Shown here: one piece after another, positions 24,431 to 33,790 of the stretch
How positions within the stretch are numbered: position 1 is the first letter of the stretch
How the letters are laid out: every line of letters begins with the position of its first letter
Notes under the pieces: model-generated
What the model saw: only the letters and a program-made list of their open reading frames with translations
Database searches by the model: none
Told to the model about the DNA's origin: nothing
Assembly (NCBI RefSeq): GCF_025165815.1
Contig: NZ_JAFFZE010000009.1
Span: 62,001-126,000, forward strand
Source: Actinophytocola gossypii
Lineage (GTDB): Bacteria > Actinomycetota > Actinomycetes > Mycobacteriales > Pseudonocardiaceae
Length of the DNA: 64,000 bases
Direction of reading: 5' to 3'
Program-made: the position numbers and the translations under genes

Positions 24431-27409
24431 GTGAAGTTCGGGGTACTGGGTCCGCTGGCCGTGTGGCGAGCGGGAGCACAGCTTGAGCTGGGCACGCCGA
24501 AAGGTCGGGTGCTCCTGGCGGTACTGCTGTGCCGCCCTGGCCGCCCGGTCGCCGACGACGCGCTCGCCGACGCGCTCTGGGGCGAGGACCAGCCGAAGAG
24601 CGCGGTCAAGAACGTGCAGACCTACGTCCACCGGCTCCGGCAGATCCTCGGCGACCCGAACCGCATCACCAGAGCCGACACCGGCTACCTGGTGCGGGCC
24701 GACCGGGACGAGCTGGACGCGACGCACTTCGCGGACCTGGCGGCCGCCGCCCGTGCCGCCGGCAGTCCCGAGCACGCCCGCGACCTGTTCGACGAGGCCC
24801 TGCGGCTCTGGCGCGGGCCCGCCTTCGCCGGGATCGCCGACGTCCCCGCGGTGGCCCTGGAAGCCGCCCGGCTGGACGAACTGCGGCTCGGCGTGCTCGA
24901 GGAGCGGATCGACGTCGACCTCCGGCTCGGCCGGCACAACGAGCTGCTCGGCGAGCTGACCGCGCTCACGACCGAACACCCGTTCCGCGAGCGGATGTGG
25001 GCCCAGCTCATGCTCGCGCTGTACCACGGCGGCCGGCGCGCGGACGCGCTGCGGGCCTATCGTCAGGCCAGGGACGTCCTGGTCGAGGAAGCCGGGCTCG
25101 AACCGGGGCGGGCGCTGCGGAACCTGCACCAGACCATCCTCGGCGACGACTCGGCACTCGACCCCGGGCCCGCGACCGACGTGCCGGAGCACCGGACCGC
25201 CCCCACCGCGGGCCCCCGGATGCTGCCGCCCGCGCTCGGGGACTTCACCGGGCAGCGGGCGGATCTGGCGGCGATCGAGGCGGTGCTCGGCACGAACCGG
25301 GCAGGCGACGAGCCCGCCGCCGTGGTGACGGTCTCCGGTCCGGGCGGAACCGGGAAGACCACGCTCGCGGTGCAGGCCGCGCACCGCCTCCGGTCCGCCT
25401 ACCCCGACGGGCAGCTGTTCGCGGTACTGGCCGGCACCCGCGCCCAGCCGGTCGAGCCGGCCGGCGTGCTCGGCCGCTTCCTCCGGGCGCTCGGCGTGCC
25501 GGCCACCGCGGTGCCGGACGATCCGGACGAGCGGACCGACCTCTACCGGGCCATGCTCGCCGAACGCCGGATCCTGGTGGTGCTCGACGACGCGCTCGAC
25601 GAGCGGCAGCTGGCCCCGCTGATGCCGGCGAGCGGCACGTGCGGGGCGATCGTCACCGGCCGGGTGCGGCTCGGCGGTCTCGGCGGCGCGAGCCGGGTCG
25701 AGCTCGGCGAGATGTCCGAGGAAGACGGTCTTGCCCTGCTCCGCAACAGCACCGACGACCGGTTGGCCTCGGCGACCGAGGTGGAGCTGACCGACCTGGT
25801 ACGGCTGTGCGCGCGGCTGCCGCTCGCCCTGCGGATCGTCGGCTCCCTCCTGATGTCGCGCCCGCACTGGCGGGTACCTGACCTCGTCTCGCGGCTGGAG
25901 GACGAACAGCACCGGCTGGACGCGCTGCGCTACCGCGACCTCGAGGTGCGGGCCAGCTTCGGGCTGAGCTACGCCGGTCTCGGGAGCGCGGCGCGACGGC
26001 TGTTCCGGCTGCTCGGGCTCCTGGAGGCACCCGACTTCCCGCTCTGGGCCGCGGCGGCCGCCCTCGACACCGAACTGCGCACGGCCCAGGACCTGCTCGA
26101 CGAACTGGTCGACGTCCACCTGCTCGACGTCACCGGAACGCCGAACGGCCAGGCGCGGTACGGCTTCCACGACCTGATCCGCGCGTACGCCAGGGAGCGC
26201 GCGGAGGTGGAGGAGCCCGTGCCGGCCCGGCACGCGGCCGTCGTGCGCGTCCTCGGCGCCCTGCTCGCCTTCACCGACATCGCCGACCGCGACCACATGG
26301 GCCAGAACATGTTCCAGCGGGACGCCGCCCGGTGGCGCCCGGAGCGGGTGGAGGCGAGCCTGCCGCCCGGCATCCCGCCGATGACGTTGCTGGACCAGGA
26401 GCGGATCGCGCTGGTGGTGGGCGTGCGGCAGGCCGCGGAGCTGGGTGGGCACGAGCTCTGCTGGGAGCTGGCCGTCGGTGGGCAGGCGTTGTTCGAGACC
26501 GAGCGATACTTCGACGACTGGCAGGAGTGCTACGAGAAGGCGATGGCCATGGCCAAGGCCGCGGGGCACGTGCGTGGCCAGGCCCGGCTCCTGATCTCGA
26601 TGGCCGGACTGCGCTACCTCCGGCGCCGGTACGGCCCGGCCGAGGAGGTCAACACCGAGGCCATGCGCCTGTTCGAGCGGATCGGGGACCGGCGGGGCTA
26701 CCTGGAGGCGTTGAGCAACGCGCCGTTCTTCCTCGTGCCCAACGGACGGTTGACCGAGGCGATCGCGGCGGGCTTCGAGGCGTACGAACGACTCGAAGCC
26801 AGCGGACAGGCCGCGGCGGCGCTGCATGCGTACTCGCAGGTCGGCCTCGCCCACCTGCAGGCTGGTCGGCCGGCCGCCGCGGTGGAGGTCCTCACCGAGA
26901 TCGTCGCCGGTGCGAGGAAACAGGGGATCCGGACCCTGATCGCGCGGGACACGTACTGGCTCGGCCACGCGCAGCTCGCGCTCGGTCAGCACGACGAGGC
27001 GGCGGAGTCGTTCGCCGAGCTGGCCGCCTGCGCCGAGGCGATCGGGACCTCCGGCATGTTCTACCTGGCGCACGCCCAGGGCTGTCTCCACCTGGCACAC
27101 GGCGAGTACGCCGACGCGCGCCGGTGTCTCCTCGACGGCCTGGAGATCGCGCGGGCGCTGCACGACCCGCTGTTCGAGAGCCGAGTCCTCGTCGACCTGC
27201 TCGACGCCCGCCTGCACGACGGCGACGACCTCCGATCCGCGATCGGCCTCGGCGAACACGCGGTCGAGGTGGCCCGCGGCATCAACTACCCGTATCTGCT
27301 GGCCGGCACGCTGAACGGCCTCGCCGGTCTGTACCGGGCCGCGGGCGACGACGAGGCCGCGGCCCGGGCGGCCGTCGAAGCGGCCGCCGTCGCCGCCGAG
27401 ATCCACTGA
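24431..27409 (+). CDS. AfsR/SARP-family regulator with NB-ARC and TPR domains
   Basis: A 992-residue multidomain regulator. Residues 1-90 form an OmpR-like winged helix (FGVLGPLAVWRAG..ALWGEDQPKSAVKNVQTYVHRLRQ). Residues 95-240 form the bacterial transcriptional activation domain (EHPFRERMWAQLMLALYHGGRRADALRAYRQ). A STAND ATPase follows with Walker A GPGGTGKTT near residue 303, LVVLDDA as Walker B and a later GLGGASRVELGEMSEEDGLALL. The last 350 residues are TPR repeats. GTG 24431 has GAGGGGCG upstream. Such proteins activate secondary metabolism, yet no biosynthetic cluster adjoins. The nearest downstream gene is an unknown lipoprotein gene that may be its target, as afsS is for AfsR. Confidence 0.93.
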   Translation: MKFGVLGPLAVWRAGAQLELGTPKGRVLLAVLLCRPGRPVADDALADALWGEDQPKSAVKNVQTYVHRLRQILGDPNRITRADTGYLVRADRDELDATHFADLAAAARAAGSPEHARDLFDEALRLWRGPAFAGIADVPAVALEAARLDELRLGVLEERIDVDLRLGRHNELLGELTALTTEHPFRERMWAQLMLALYHGGRRADALRAYRQARDVLVEEAGLEPGRALRNLHQTILGDDSALDPGPATDVPEHRTAPTAGPRMLPPALGDFTGQRADLAAIEAVLGTNRAGDEPAAVVTVSGPGGTGKTTLAVQAAHRLRSAYPDGQLFAVLAGTRAQPVEPAGVLGRFLRALGVPATAVPDDPDERTDLYRAMLAERRILVVLDDALDERQLAPLMPASGTCGAIVTGRVRLGGLGGASRVELGEMSEEDGLALLRNSTDDRLASATEVELTDLVRLCARLPLALRIVGSLLMSRPHWRVPDLVSRLEDEQHRLDALRYRDLEVRASFGLSYAGLGSAARRLFRLLGLLEAPDFPLWAAAAALDTELRTAQDLLDELVDVHLLDVTGTPNGQARYGFHDLIRAYARERAEVEEPVPARHAAVVRVLGALLAFTDIADRDHMGQNMFQRDAARWRPERVEASLPPGIPPMTLLDQERIALVVGVRQAAELGGHELCWELAVGGQALFETERYFDDWQECYEKAMAMAKAAGHVRGQARLLISMAGLRYLRRRYGPAEEVNTEAMRLFERIGDRRGYLEALSNAPFFLVPNGRLTEAIAAGFEAYERLEASGQAAAALHAYSQVGLAHLQAGRPAAAVEVLTEIVAGARKQGIRTLIARDTYWLGHAQLALGQHDEAAESFAELAACAEAIGTSGMFYLAHAQGCLHLAHGEYADARRCLLDGLEIARALHDPLFESRVLVDLLDARLHDGDDLRSAIGLGEHAVEVARGINYPYLLAGTLNGLAGLYRAAGDDEAAARAAVEAAAVAAEIH

Positions 27410-27499
27410 GCCGCGTATTCCCGACGTGTGCCGGTCGTATTCCGGGTGCTGTCACCCTCGGGCCTCGAACACCACAGGTAATTTAGGTGAGGGGTAGTA

Positions 27500-28141
27500 G
27501 TGCACAAGGGACACATCGTGTTCGCGGCCGCTCTGGCCGCCATCGGGCTCGGGCTCTCCGCCTGCGGCAGCGAGGATGGTTCGGCGACGCAGGAACCGCC
27601 CGCGTCCTCGGCTCCCGCCGAGACCGAGGAGACCACCGAGAGCACGCCCGCCGACAGCGGGGACGACGCCTCCGCTCCGGTCGACGGCGACGTCACCGCG
27701 CCGGGAACGGAACTCGCGGTCGGCGACCGGGCGGTCCTGCCGTTCGAGTACACCAGCGAGAAGTCGGGCACCATCGCCGTCACCGTCACGGCGATCGAAA
27801 AGGGCACCGAGGCGGACATGGCTCCGTTCGGAGAGAAGGCCAAGGGCATGACGCCCTACTTCATCAGGATGACGGTGGAGAACGTCAGCGGTGCCGACCT
27901 GTCGTACGCGACGCTGTCGCTCGGCGGTGTGCTGGAGGGTGGCGGCGGCACGGGCGTCGTGCTGATCGGCGGCCTCCCCGGCAAGTGCGAGAGTGAGGCC
28001 GCGCCGGCCGAGTTCGCCGCCGAGGGCGCGACGTTCGAGACCTGCTCGCTCACCGCATCGCCCTCCGCGCCGGTCACCGCGGCGGAGTTCGACGAGGGCG
28101 ACGAGTACAGCGACAACCCGGTCGTCTGGGCCGCCGCCTGA
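27500..28141 (+). CDS. predicted lipoprotein of unknown function
   Basis: A 213-residue protein. The signal peptide ends in the lipobox GLSAC (Cys22), followed by a 50-residue Ser/Thr/Glu-rich linker and a globular part resembling DUF4352-type immunoglobulin-like domains (TIAVTVTAIEKGTE..YFIRMTVENVSGADLSYATLSLGG). Two cysteines (GKCES, ETCSL) could form a disulfide. GTG 27500 has GAGGGG upstream and TAATTT near 27479 as a likely -10. No function is known. It is followed by a long hairpin and may be regulated by the preceding SARP protein. Confidence 0.8.
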   Translation: MHKGHIVFAAALAAIGLGLSACGSEDGSATQEPPASSAPAETEETTESTPADSGDDASAPVDGDVTAPGTELAVGDRAVLPFEYTSEKSGTIAVTVTAIEKGTEADMAPFGEKAKGMTPYFIRMTVENVSGADLSYATLSLGGVLEGGGGTGVVLIGGLPGKCESEAAPAEFAAEGATFETCSLTASPSAPVTAAEFDEGDEYSDNPVVWAAA

Positions 28142-28156
28142 CGCGACGCGGCGTTC

Positions 28157-28201
28157 GATGGGCACCTTCGGGACATGGCCGATGTCTCAAAGGTGCCCAT
28201 C
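28157..28201. terminator. long nested hairpin
   Basis: GATGGGCACCTT (28157-28168) and AAGGTGCCCATC (28190-28201) are perfect 12-bp inverted copies. Inside them GACAT (28172-28176) pairs with ATGTC (28182-28186). It lies 15 bases after the lipoprotein stop and 50 bases before the DUF4262 gene. Probably a terminator, though without a U-tract. Confidence 0.6.
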
Positions 28202-28252
28202 ACCACGTTCGACGCCCTAGCCTGCGGGGGACCCGAGCGGAGGTGTACCCCG

Positions 28253-28777
28253 ATGTCTTCCGACGACCTGGCCGACGACCTGACCGACGAGCAGCGGGAG
28301 CTCCGCGAGTGGCTGATCGGTCAGGCCGACGAGCGGGGCAACGCGATCGTCGAGGTGGCCGCCGAGGACGGCGTCGGCCCGTTCACGTTCTCGGTCGGCG
28401 CATGGCGCCGCTTCGGCGTCCCCGAGGCGATCGTCGTCGGACTGCCGGCCGGCGCGGGCGCGCGACTGGTCGACGAGTACGTGCGCCGGGCCGCCGAGGG
28501 CAAGCGGTTCATCCCCGGCGTGCGGTACCACGATTTCCTCGAGGGCATCCCGATCACCTTCGAGCGGGTGGCCAAGGGCCACTACTTCCCGTACTTCGGC
28601 ACCGCGTTCCTGGTCTACCCCGAGGGCGACTTCCCCGCGGTGCAGCTGATCGTGCCCACGCCCGAGGTCGTCTGGCCGTGGCACCCGCACGCTCCGGAGG
28701 GCTTCGCCCGCTGGCAGCCGCTCCTGACGGTCAGCGGCCGCCCGGAGAGCTGGATCCCCGGCGTCAACGGGCCATGA
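28253..28777 (+). CDS. DUF4262-domain protein
   Basis: A 174-residue cytoplasmic protein. It has the DUF4262 pattern FTFSVGAWRRFGVPEAIVVGLP, then FEGIP-like DFLEGIPITFERVAKGHY and FPAVQLIVPTPEVVWPWHPHAPEGFARWQPLL near the C-terminus. The family has no assigned biochemical function. ATG 28253 has GGAGGTG upstream; an in-frame ATG at 28175 lies inside the hairpin and is unlikely. It appears monocistronic. Confidence 0.8.
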   Translation: MSSDDLADDLTDEQRELREWLIGQADERGNAIVEVAAEDGVGPFTFSVGAWRRFGVPEAIVVGLPAGAGARLVDEYVRRAAEGKRFIPGVRYHDFLEGIPITFERVAKGHYFPYFGTAFLVYPEGDFPAVQLIVPTPEVVWPWHPHAPEGFARWQPLLTVSGRPESWIPGVNGP

Positions 28778-28823
28778 CGACCCGTGCTCGACATGCCATC
28801 GATCATGCACAAGGGTGGACGGC

Positions 28824-30551
28824 ATGGCGCAGCCAAGGCCCCGGCCGAGGGCGATCACCGAGGAGCAACTGGGATTCCGGCCGCGACGCGCGGTCCGCTG
28901 GCTGAACCCGGGCGTGCTGGTCGCCACCGGCACGCAGTCGGTGATGGCCAACATCTTCGGCTCCTACGCCGACAAGCGCGAGCTGCAGGGCACCCTCCCC
29001 GACACGGTCCACGAGCACCGCGCCGACGAGACCTGGCTGGACTTCGTCGCAGACCTCGGCGACGGCTTCGACGCCACGTACTCGGTGGCGTCCCTGCTCG
29101 CCGCGTCCAGTCTCGACGTCGGCGAGACCCTGCCCCGCGGCCGGCTCCTGATCATGGGCGGCGACCAGGTCTACCCGGCCGCGTCCACCGAGGCGTACGA
29201 GGACCGCAGCAAGGGCGTCTACCGCGCCGCGCTGCCCGCCGCCCCGCCCGAGGCACCCCGGTTGTTCGCGCTCCCCGGCAACCACGACTGGTACGACGGG
29301 CTCACCTCGTTCCTGCGCGTCTTCGCCCAGGGCCGCCCGTTCGGCGGCTGGGCCACCGAGCAGACCCGCAGCTACTTCGCCGTCGAGCTGCCGCAACGGT
29401 GGTGGCTCTACGCCATCGACACCCAGTTCGACGACTACGTCGACGCCCCGCAGCTCGCCTACTTCCGCGAGGCCGCCACCAGACTCGACGAGGGCGACGC
29501 TGTCATCCTGTGCACCTCCGCCCCCGAATGGGTTCCGGCCGGCTCCGGCGGCGAGCACAAGGGCTACGACACCATCGAGTTCTTCCTGCGTGAGATCGTC
29601 CGCCCCCGAGGCGCCACCGTCCCCCTGATGCTCACCGGCGACAAGCACTACTACACCCGCTACACCGAACGCGACGGCACCGCCCAACGCATCACCTGTG
29701 GCCTGGGCGGCGCGTACCTGTCCGGCACGCACAAGGCTCCCGAGGAACTGACCCTGCCGCCCACGAAGTCCCGGGTCCGCGACCCCAGCGAGCCGGTGAC
29801 CTACGACCTCGCCGCCCGGTACCCGGGCCGCACCCGGTCGGAGTGGCTGGCCACCGGGATCGTCCGGCTGCCGTGGCGCAACCCCGGGTTCTGGGCACTG
29901 ACCGGGGTCCTGCAGACGGCGATGACGCTGGCGGTGCTGTTCGGCCTGACCGAGTCGGACAACCCGGACCGGCAGAACGTGTTCGGCCAGGTGGCCGCCT
30001 GGACACCGGCCGCCCTGGCCGGCCTGGTCCTGGTGTTCGCCGGCATCGCGTTCGCCCGGATCGACCTGCCGAAAGCCGCCCGCACCAACGTGTTCGCCGG
30101 GATCGTGCACGCGGCCGGACACCTGGCACTGAGCACCGGCTGGGCGTTCGTGGTCCGCTGGCTGTACCAGGACGTGGTGCCCGACGGCGCCGCGGGGGAG
30201 TGGCTGCTGCTCGGCCTCCTCGCTGTGGTCACCCCCGTCCTGGTCGGCTTCCTGGACGCGCAGGTGGTGGCGCTGTACCTGCTGGTCGCCAGCCGCTTCG
30301 GCATCAACTCCAACGAGGCGTTCGCCGGTCAGGGCATCGAGGACGACAAGGGCTTCCTGCGCCTGCACATCGCCCCCGACGGCACCCTGACCGTGTACCC
30401 GATCAAGCTCACCCGCATCTGCCGCCACTGGCGCCCCAACCCCGACGGCGCCCCGACCGACCCGTGGCTGCTCCCCGAGGAGCCGCTGCGCCCCGAACTG
30501 ATCGAGCCGCCGATCCGCGTCCCTCGCGTCACTGGCGGCGCGGCAGGTTGA
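28824..30551 (+). CDS. metallophosphoesterase with C-terminal membrane helices
   Basis: A 575-residue protein. The calcineurin-like phosphoesterase motifs are visible: GGDQVYP, ALPGNHDWYDG, and GDKHYYTRY with CGLGGAYLSGTH. After residue about 350 come four or five hydrophobic segments (WALTGVLQTAMTLAVLFGL, ALAGLVLVFAGIAF, and LLLGLLAVVTPVLVGFL among them), so the enzyme is membrane-tethered. The substrate is unknown. ATG 28824 has AAGGGTGGA upstream. Its 3' end overlaps the convergent hydrolase gene by 23 bp. Confidence 0.85.
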   Translation: MAQPRPRPRAITEEQLGFRPRRAVRWLNPGVLVATGTQSVMANIFGSYADKRELQGTLPDTVHEHRADETWLDFVADLGDGFDATYSVASLLAASSLDVGETLPRGRLLIMGGDQVYPAASTEAYEDRSKGVYRAALPAAPPEAPRLFALPGNHDWYDGLTSFLRVFAQGRPFGGWATEQTRSYFAVELPQRWWLYAIDTQFDDYVDAPQLAYFREAATRLDEGDAVILCTSAPEWVPAGSGGEHKGYDTIEFFLREIVRPRGATVPLMLTGDKHYYTRYTERDGTAQRITCGLGGAYLSGTHKAPEELTLPPTKSRVRDPSEPVTYDLAARYPGRTRSEWLATGIVRLPWRNPGFWALTGVLQTAMTLAVLFGLTESDNPDRQNVFGQVAAWTPAALAGLVLVFAGIAFARIDLPKAARTNVFAGIVHAAGHLALSTGWAFVVRWLYQDVVPDGAAGEWLLLGLLAVVTPVLVGFLDAQVVALYLLVASRFGINSNEAFAGQGIEDDKGFLRLHIAPDGTLTVYPIKLTRICRHWRPNPDGAPTDPWLLPEEPLRPELIEPPIRVPRVTGGAAG

Positions 30552-32046
30552 ACTCCTCCATCGCCATCACGGGCTTGAGGTGGCGTTGCGCGCCGCCGAG
30601 GACGAAGGCGTCGCGGAGGACGTCGTCGCCGAGGAGGTTGCCGAGGGCACCCATGATCATGCCCTGGTCGAGGGCCAGGTACCGCTTGGCGACCGTGCCG
30701 CTGCGCACGGCGATCGAGTCGTAGAAGCCGCCGGGGCCGTAGCTGTCGAAGTCGCGGCGCAGCTTCGCCAGTTCGACGAGTGCCGCCCTCGGCTGGTACG
30801 GCAGCGCCAGTACGACCGCGTGCGGGGTCACCACACCGTCGCCGTACGACGACGGCGGGGGCTGGGCCGCACGGCAGCCGTCGAAGCCGACGTCGACGGA
30901 TGTCCGTTCCTGGTCGCTCGCGTAACCCGCCGAGTCCAGGCCCATCACGTCCACGCCGTACTCGCGGTACCCGCCCTCGGGGTTCGACGCGGGGGAGAAG
31001 CCCCAGTAGCCGTACCGCGCGTCCCGCAGGCCGTGCTCGATCTGCCCCCGCACGTACACCTCGTGCTGACGGCCCCACGAGTCCCTGCCCCAGCGCACCT
31101 CGGGCACGAACATGTCCGGCATCAGCTCCTCGAACATGTCCCCGCCCCACGTCGGCACGAACTTGAGGCCGCGGTAGGTGTAGTGGCCCTCGAACACCGG
31201 CACGCCGAGGTACTCCACGAACTCGCCGACCGGCTTCTGCTCCTGCCAGCCCCAGTCGCACGTGTCCGGGAACGTCCGCCACGGCGCGAAGTAGTGCGCG
31301 GGCGGCACCTGGCCGAGCGCGATCGCCACGTAGCTGATCATCCTGGTCTCGCTCGCGAACGAGCCGTACGTGTGACACGTGTACCAGACGTCAGCGCCGA
31401 TCCCCGGATGGTTGCCCGGCGTCGAACAGCCCGGCGGCTCCTCGTCCCAGAAGCCACCCCGCATCAACCCGACCGGCACGTCCTGGCCGCGTGCCCCCGG
31501 GTCGTAGTAGAACGCGAAGTTCATCGGCTCCAACAGCTCCTGAGCCCGCTGTCGCACCTCGGGCACGGCGTTGCGCACCACCATCAGCGCCGCCGCCAGC
31601 CACGCGTTGTCCACACTGGACAGGAACGGGTACACCGCCGCCCCGTCCTCCGGCCACACCCGCAGCTTCACCAGCGTCGCCGGGTCGTACCAGTTGTAGA
31701 ACTGGCCGGAGTCGGCGTGCCGTTCCAGCTTCGCCACCGAGTCCAGGGTCCGCCGGGTACGGCTGACCAGCTCGCGCCGGTCGATGACGCCCAGCTCCTC
31801 GGCCACCACCGCCGACCACAGGTACGAGCCGATGTTCGTCGGCGACGTGTACCCCGACCGCGTCGCCGGGTCCAGGTCACCGCCGATGTTGTCGGCCGGC
31901 AGCCCGGTCTCGGCCACCGTCATCGCGACGAACGAGCGCCAGGTGTCCGTCACCAGGGAGAACCGCTTGGGCGCCGCCGAGGCCGGCGCGGCCGTCGCCA
32001 GCACCAGCACGACCGCGACGGCCAGCCTGGGTAGTGATCGACCCAT
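30529..32046 (-). CDS. secreted glycoside hydrolase, glucoamylase-like PF10091/GH144 type
   Basis: A 505-residue exported enzyme. The signal peptide MGRSLPRLAVAVVLVLATAA ends at an ASA cleavage site. The mature protein has the motifs of the glucoamylase-like (PF10091) family: FYNWYD, SSVDNAWLAAALMVVRN, SETRMISYVAIALGQ, YWGFSPASNPEGGYREYG, DGVVTPHAVVLALPY, GPGGFYDS and ALDQGMIMGAL. Characterised relatives in GH144 cleave beta-1,2-glucan. AGGAGG precedes ATG 32046. It is the last gene of a lacI-SBP-permease-permease operon, so it likely releases the oligosaccharide that the ABC system imports. The substrate is inferred. Confidence 0.85.
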   Translation of the reverse strand: MGRSLPRLAVAVVLVLATAAPASAAPKRFSLVTDTWRSFVAMTVAETGLPADNIGGDLDPATRSGYTSPTNIGSYLWSAVVAEELGVIDRRELVSRTRRTLDSVAKLERHADSGQFYNWYDPATLVKLRVWPEDGAAVYPFLSSVDNAWLAAALMVVRNAVPEVRQRAQELLEPMNFAFYYDPGARGQDVPVGLMRGGFWDEEPPGCSTPGNHPGIGADVWYTCHTYGSFASETRMISYVAIALGQVPPAHYFAPWRTFPDTCDWGWQEQKPVGEFVEYLGVPVFEGHYTYRGLKFVPTWGGDMFEELMPDMFVPEVRWGRDSWGRQHEVYVRGQIEHGLRDARYGYWGFSPASNPEGGYREYGVDVMGLDSAGYASDQERTSVDVGFDGCRAAQPPPSSYGDGVVTPHAVVLALPYQPRAALVELAKLRRDFDSYGPGGFYDSIAVRSGTVAKRYLALDQGMIMGALGNLLGDDVLRDAFVLGGAQRHLKPVMAMEEFNLPRRQ

Positions 32047-32057
32047 CGGGGAACCTC

Positions 32058-32900
32058 CTACTTGAGTCCGGTGGTCGCGATACCGCGCACGAAATGGCGC
32101 TGCAACAGCACGAACACGACGAGCACGGGCAACACCACCACGACCGAGCCGGCGAGCAGCAGATCGTAGTCGGTCCGGTTCTGCCCGATGGCGTACAGCG
32201 CGAGCGCGACCGGCAGGGTGTACTTGTCCTCCGTGGACGCCGCGACCAGCGGCCACAGGAAGTTGTTCCAGGACGCCAGGAACGTCAGGATCCCGAGCGT
32301 CGCCAGCGCCGGTTTGCACAGCGGGAGCACGACCTGCCAGTAGATCCGCAGCTCGCTCGCCCCGTCGATCCGCGCCGCCTCCAACAGGTCGTTCGGGATC
32401 GAGAAGATGAACTGGCGCATCAGGAACACCCCGAACGCCTGCGCCAGGAACGGCAGGATCAGCCCGGCCAGCGTGTTCACCAGCCCGAGATTGCTGGACA
32501 GCACGAACAGCGGCACGATCGTCACGATGCTCGGCACCATGATCGTGCCGAGCACCATGCCGAACAGCACCCGCTTGCCGGGGAACGGCAGCTTCGCCAG
32601 CGCGTAGCCGGCCGCCGAGCAGAACAGCAGGTTGCCGACCGTCGTCACCACCGCGACCACCGCCGAGTTGGTGAAGTAGGTCGGGAAGTCCAGCCGCTCG
32701 AACAGGTCGCCGTAGTTGGCGAACGTGACGTCCTCGGGCAGCCAGGTCATCGGGACCCGCCGGATCTCGCCCTCGCCCTTGAACGACGACAGCAGCATCC
32801 ACACGAACGGCCCGACCATCGCCACCAGCCCGAGGCCCAGCAGCACGTGCAGCACCACCCGGGCGACCACGTCCCTGGAGCGGATCCGGTCACTGCTCAT
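32058..32900 (-). CDS. carbohydrate ABC transporter permease, MalG type
   Basis: A 280-residue inner-membrane protein with six hydrophobic segments. The EAA loop is EAARIDGASELRIYWQVVLPLCKPALATLG, which contacts an ATPase. It also shows FILSS-like WMLLSSFK near the N-terminus, typical of CUT1 MalG permeases. It overlaps the preceding permease by 11 nt, so expression is coupled. No ATP-binding gene lies in this operon, so a shared MsiK-type ATPase elsewhere is expected, as in other actinomycetes. Confidence 0.93.
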   Translation of the reverse strand: MSSDRIRSRDVVARVVLHVLLGLGLVAMVGPFVWMLLSSFKGEGEIRRVPMTWLPEDVTFANYGDLFERLDFPTYFTNSAVVAVVTTVGNLLFCSAAGYALAKLPFPGKRVLFGMVLGTIMVPSIVTIVPLFVLSSNLGLVNTLAGLILPFLAQAFGVFLMRQFIFSIPNDLLEAARIDGASELRIYWQVVLPLCKPALATLGILTFLASWNNFLWPLVAASTEDKYTLPVALALYAIGQNRTDYDLLLAGSVVVVLPVLVVFVLLQRHFVRGIATTGLK

Positions 32901-33786
32901 GGGTGTTCCTCAGCAGCCGGAACCAGGCGATCGACAGCAGCACCACCACGACGAACAGCACGTAGCCCATCGCCGACGCGTAGCCGTAGTTGCCGAAGCC
33001 GAACTGGTTGTAGGTGTGGTAGGCCAGCGACAGCGTCGAGTCCAGCGGCCCGCCCTGGGTCATCACGAACGGCTCCTCGAAGAACTGCACGTACCCGATC
33101 GTGGTGATCACCGCGACGAACAGCATCGTCGGCCGCAGCATCGGCACCGTCAGGTAACGCAGCCGCGCCAACGTCCGCGCGCCGTCGATCGTCGCCGCCT
33201 CGTACAGGTCCTTCGGGATCGCCTGCAGGCCGGCCAGGAAGATGACCATGGCGAACCCGAGGTTGCGCCACGCGGCCATCACGATCAGCGTCGGCAGCGC
33301 GAACGGCCGGTCGTCCAGCCAGCTCGGGCCGTCGATCCCGACCAGGCCGAGCAGCTCGTTGAACAGCCCGGAGTCCGGCTGCAGCAGGAACCGCCACACC
33401 ACCGAGATGGCCACGATGCTGGTCACCACCGGCAGGTAGTAACCGACCCGGAACAGCGTGCGGAACCGGACCAGCCCCGAGTTCAGCCCGAGCGCGACCA
33501 GCAGCGCCAGCGCCATCGTCAGCGGGACCCCGACCACCACGAAGACCGCCGTGTTCACCGCCGCCTGCACGAACTTGGGGTCGGCGAACAGCCGCGCGTA
33601 GTTGTCGAACGCCACCACGTTCACGCCGAGCGGGTCCAGCAGGTCCGCGCTGCGGATGTCGGTGACGCTCATCGCCAGCGACGCCACCACCGGCCCGGCG
33701 GTGAACACCAGGAACAGCGCGGCGAACGGCAGCGCGAACGCCCACCCGGTCACCGCCCGGGCGAGGGTTCCCGACCGTGCCGGCAC
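32890..33786 (-). CDS. carbohydrate ABC transporter permease, MalF type
   Basis: A 298-residue six-helix membrane protein of the CUT1 family. The EAA loop EAATIDGARTLARLRYLTVPMLRPTMLFV is clear, and FEEPFVMTQGGPLDSTLSLAYHTYNQFGFGNYGYASAMG is the usual MalF-type C-terminal pattern. It starts at GTG 33786, five bases after the substrate-binding-protein stop. Confidence 0.93.
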   Translation of the reverse strand: MPARSGTLARAVTGWAFALPFAALFLVFTAGPVVASLAMSVTDIRSADLLDPLGVNVVAFDNYARLFADPKFVQAAVNTAVFVVVGVPLTMALALLVALGLNSGLVRFRTLFRVGYYLPVVTSIVAISVVWRFLLQPDSGLFNELLGLVGIDGPSWLDDRPFALPTLIVMAAWRNLGFAMVIFLAGLQAIPKDLYEAATIDGARTLARLRYLTVPMLRPTMLFVAVITTIGYVQFFEEPFVMTQGGPLDSTLSLAYHTYNQFGFGNYGYASAMGYVLFVVVVLLSIAWFRLLRNTHEQ

Positions 33787-33790
33787 TGGC

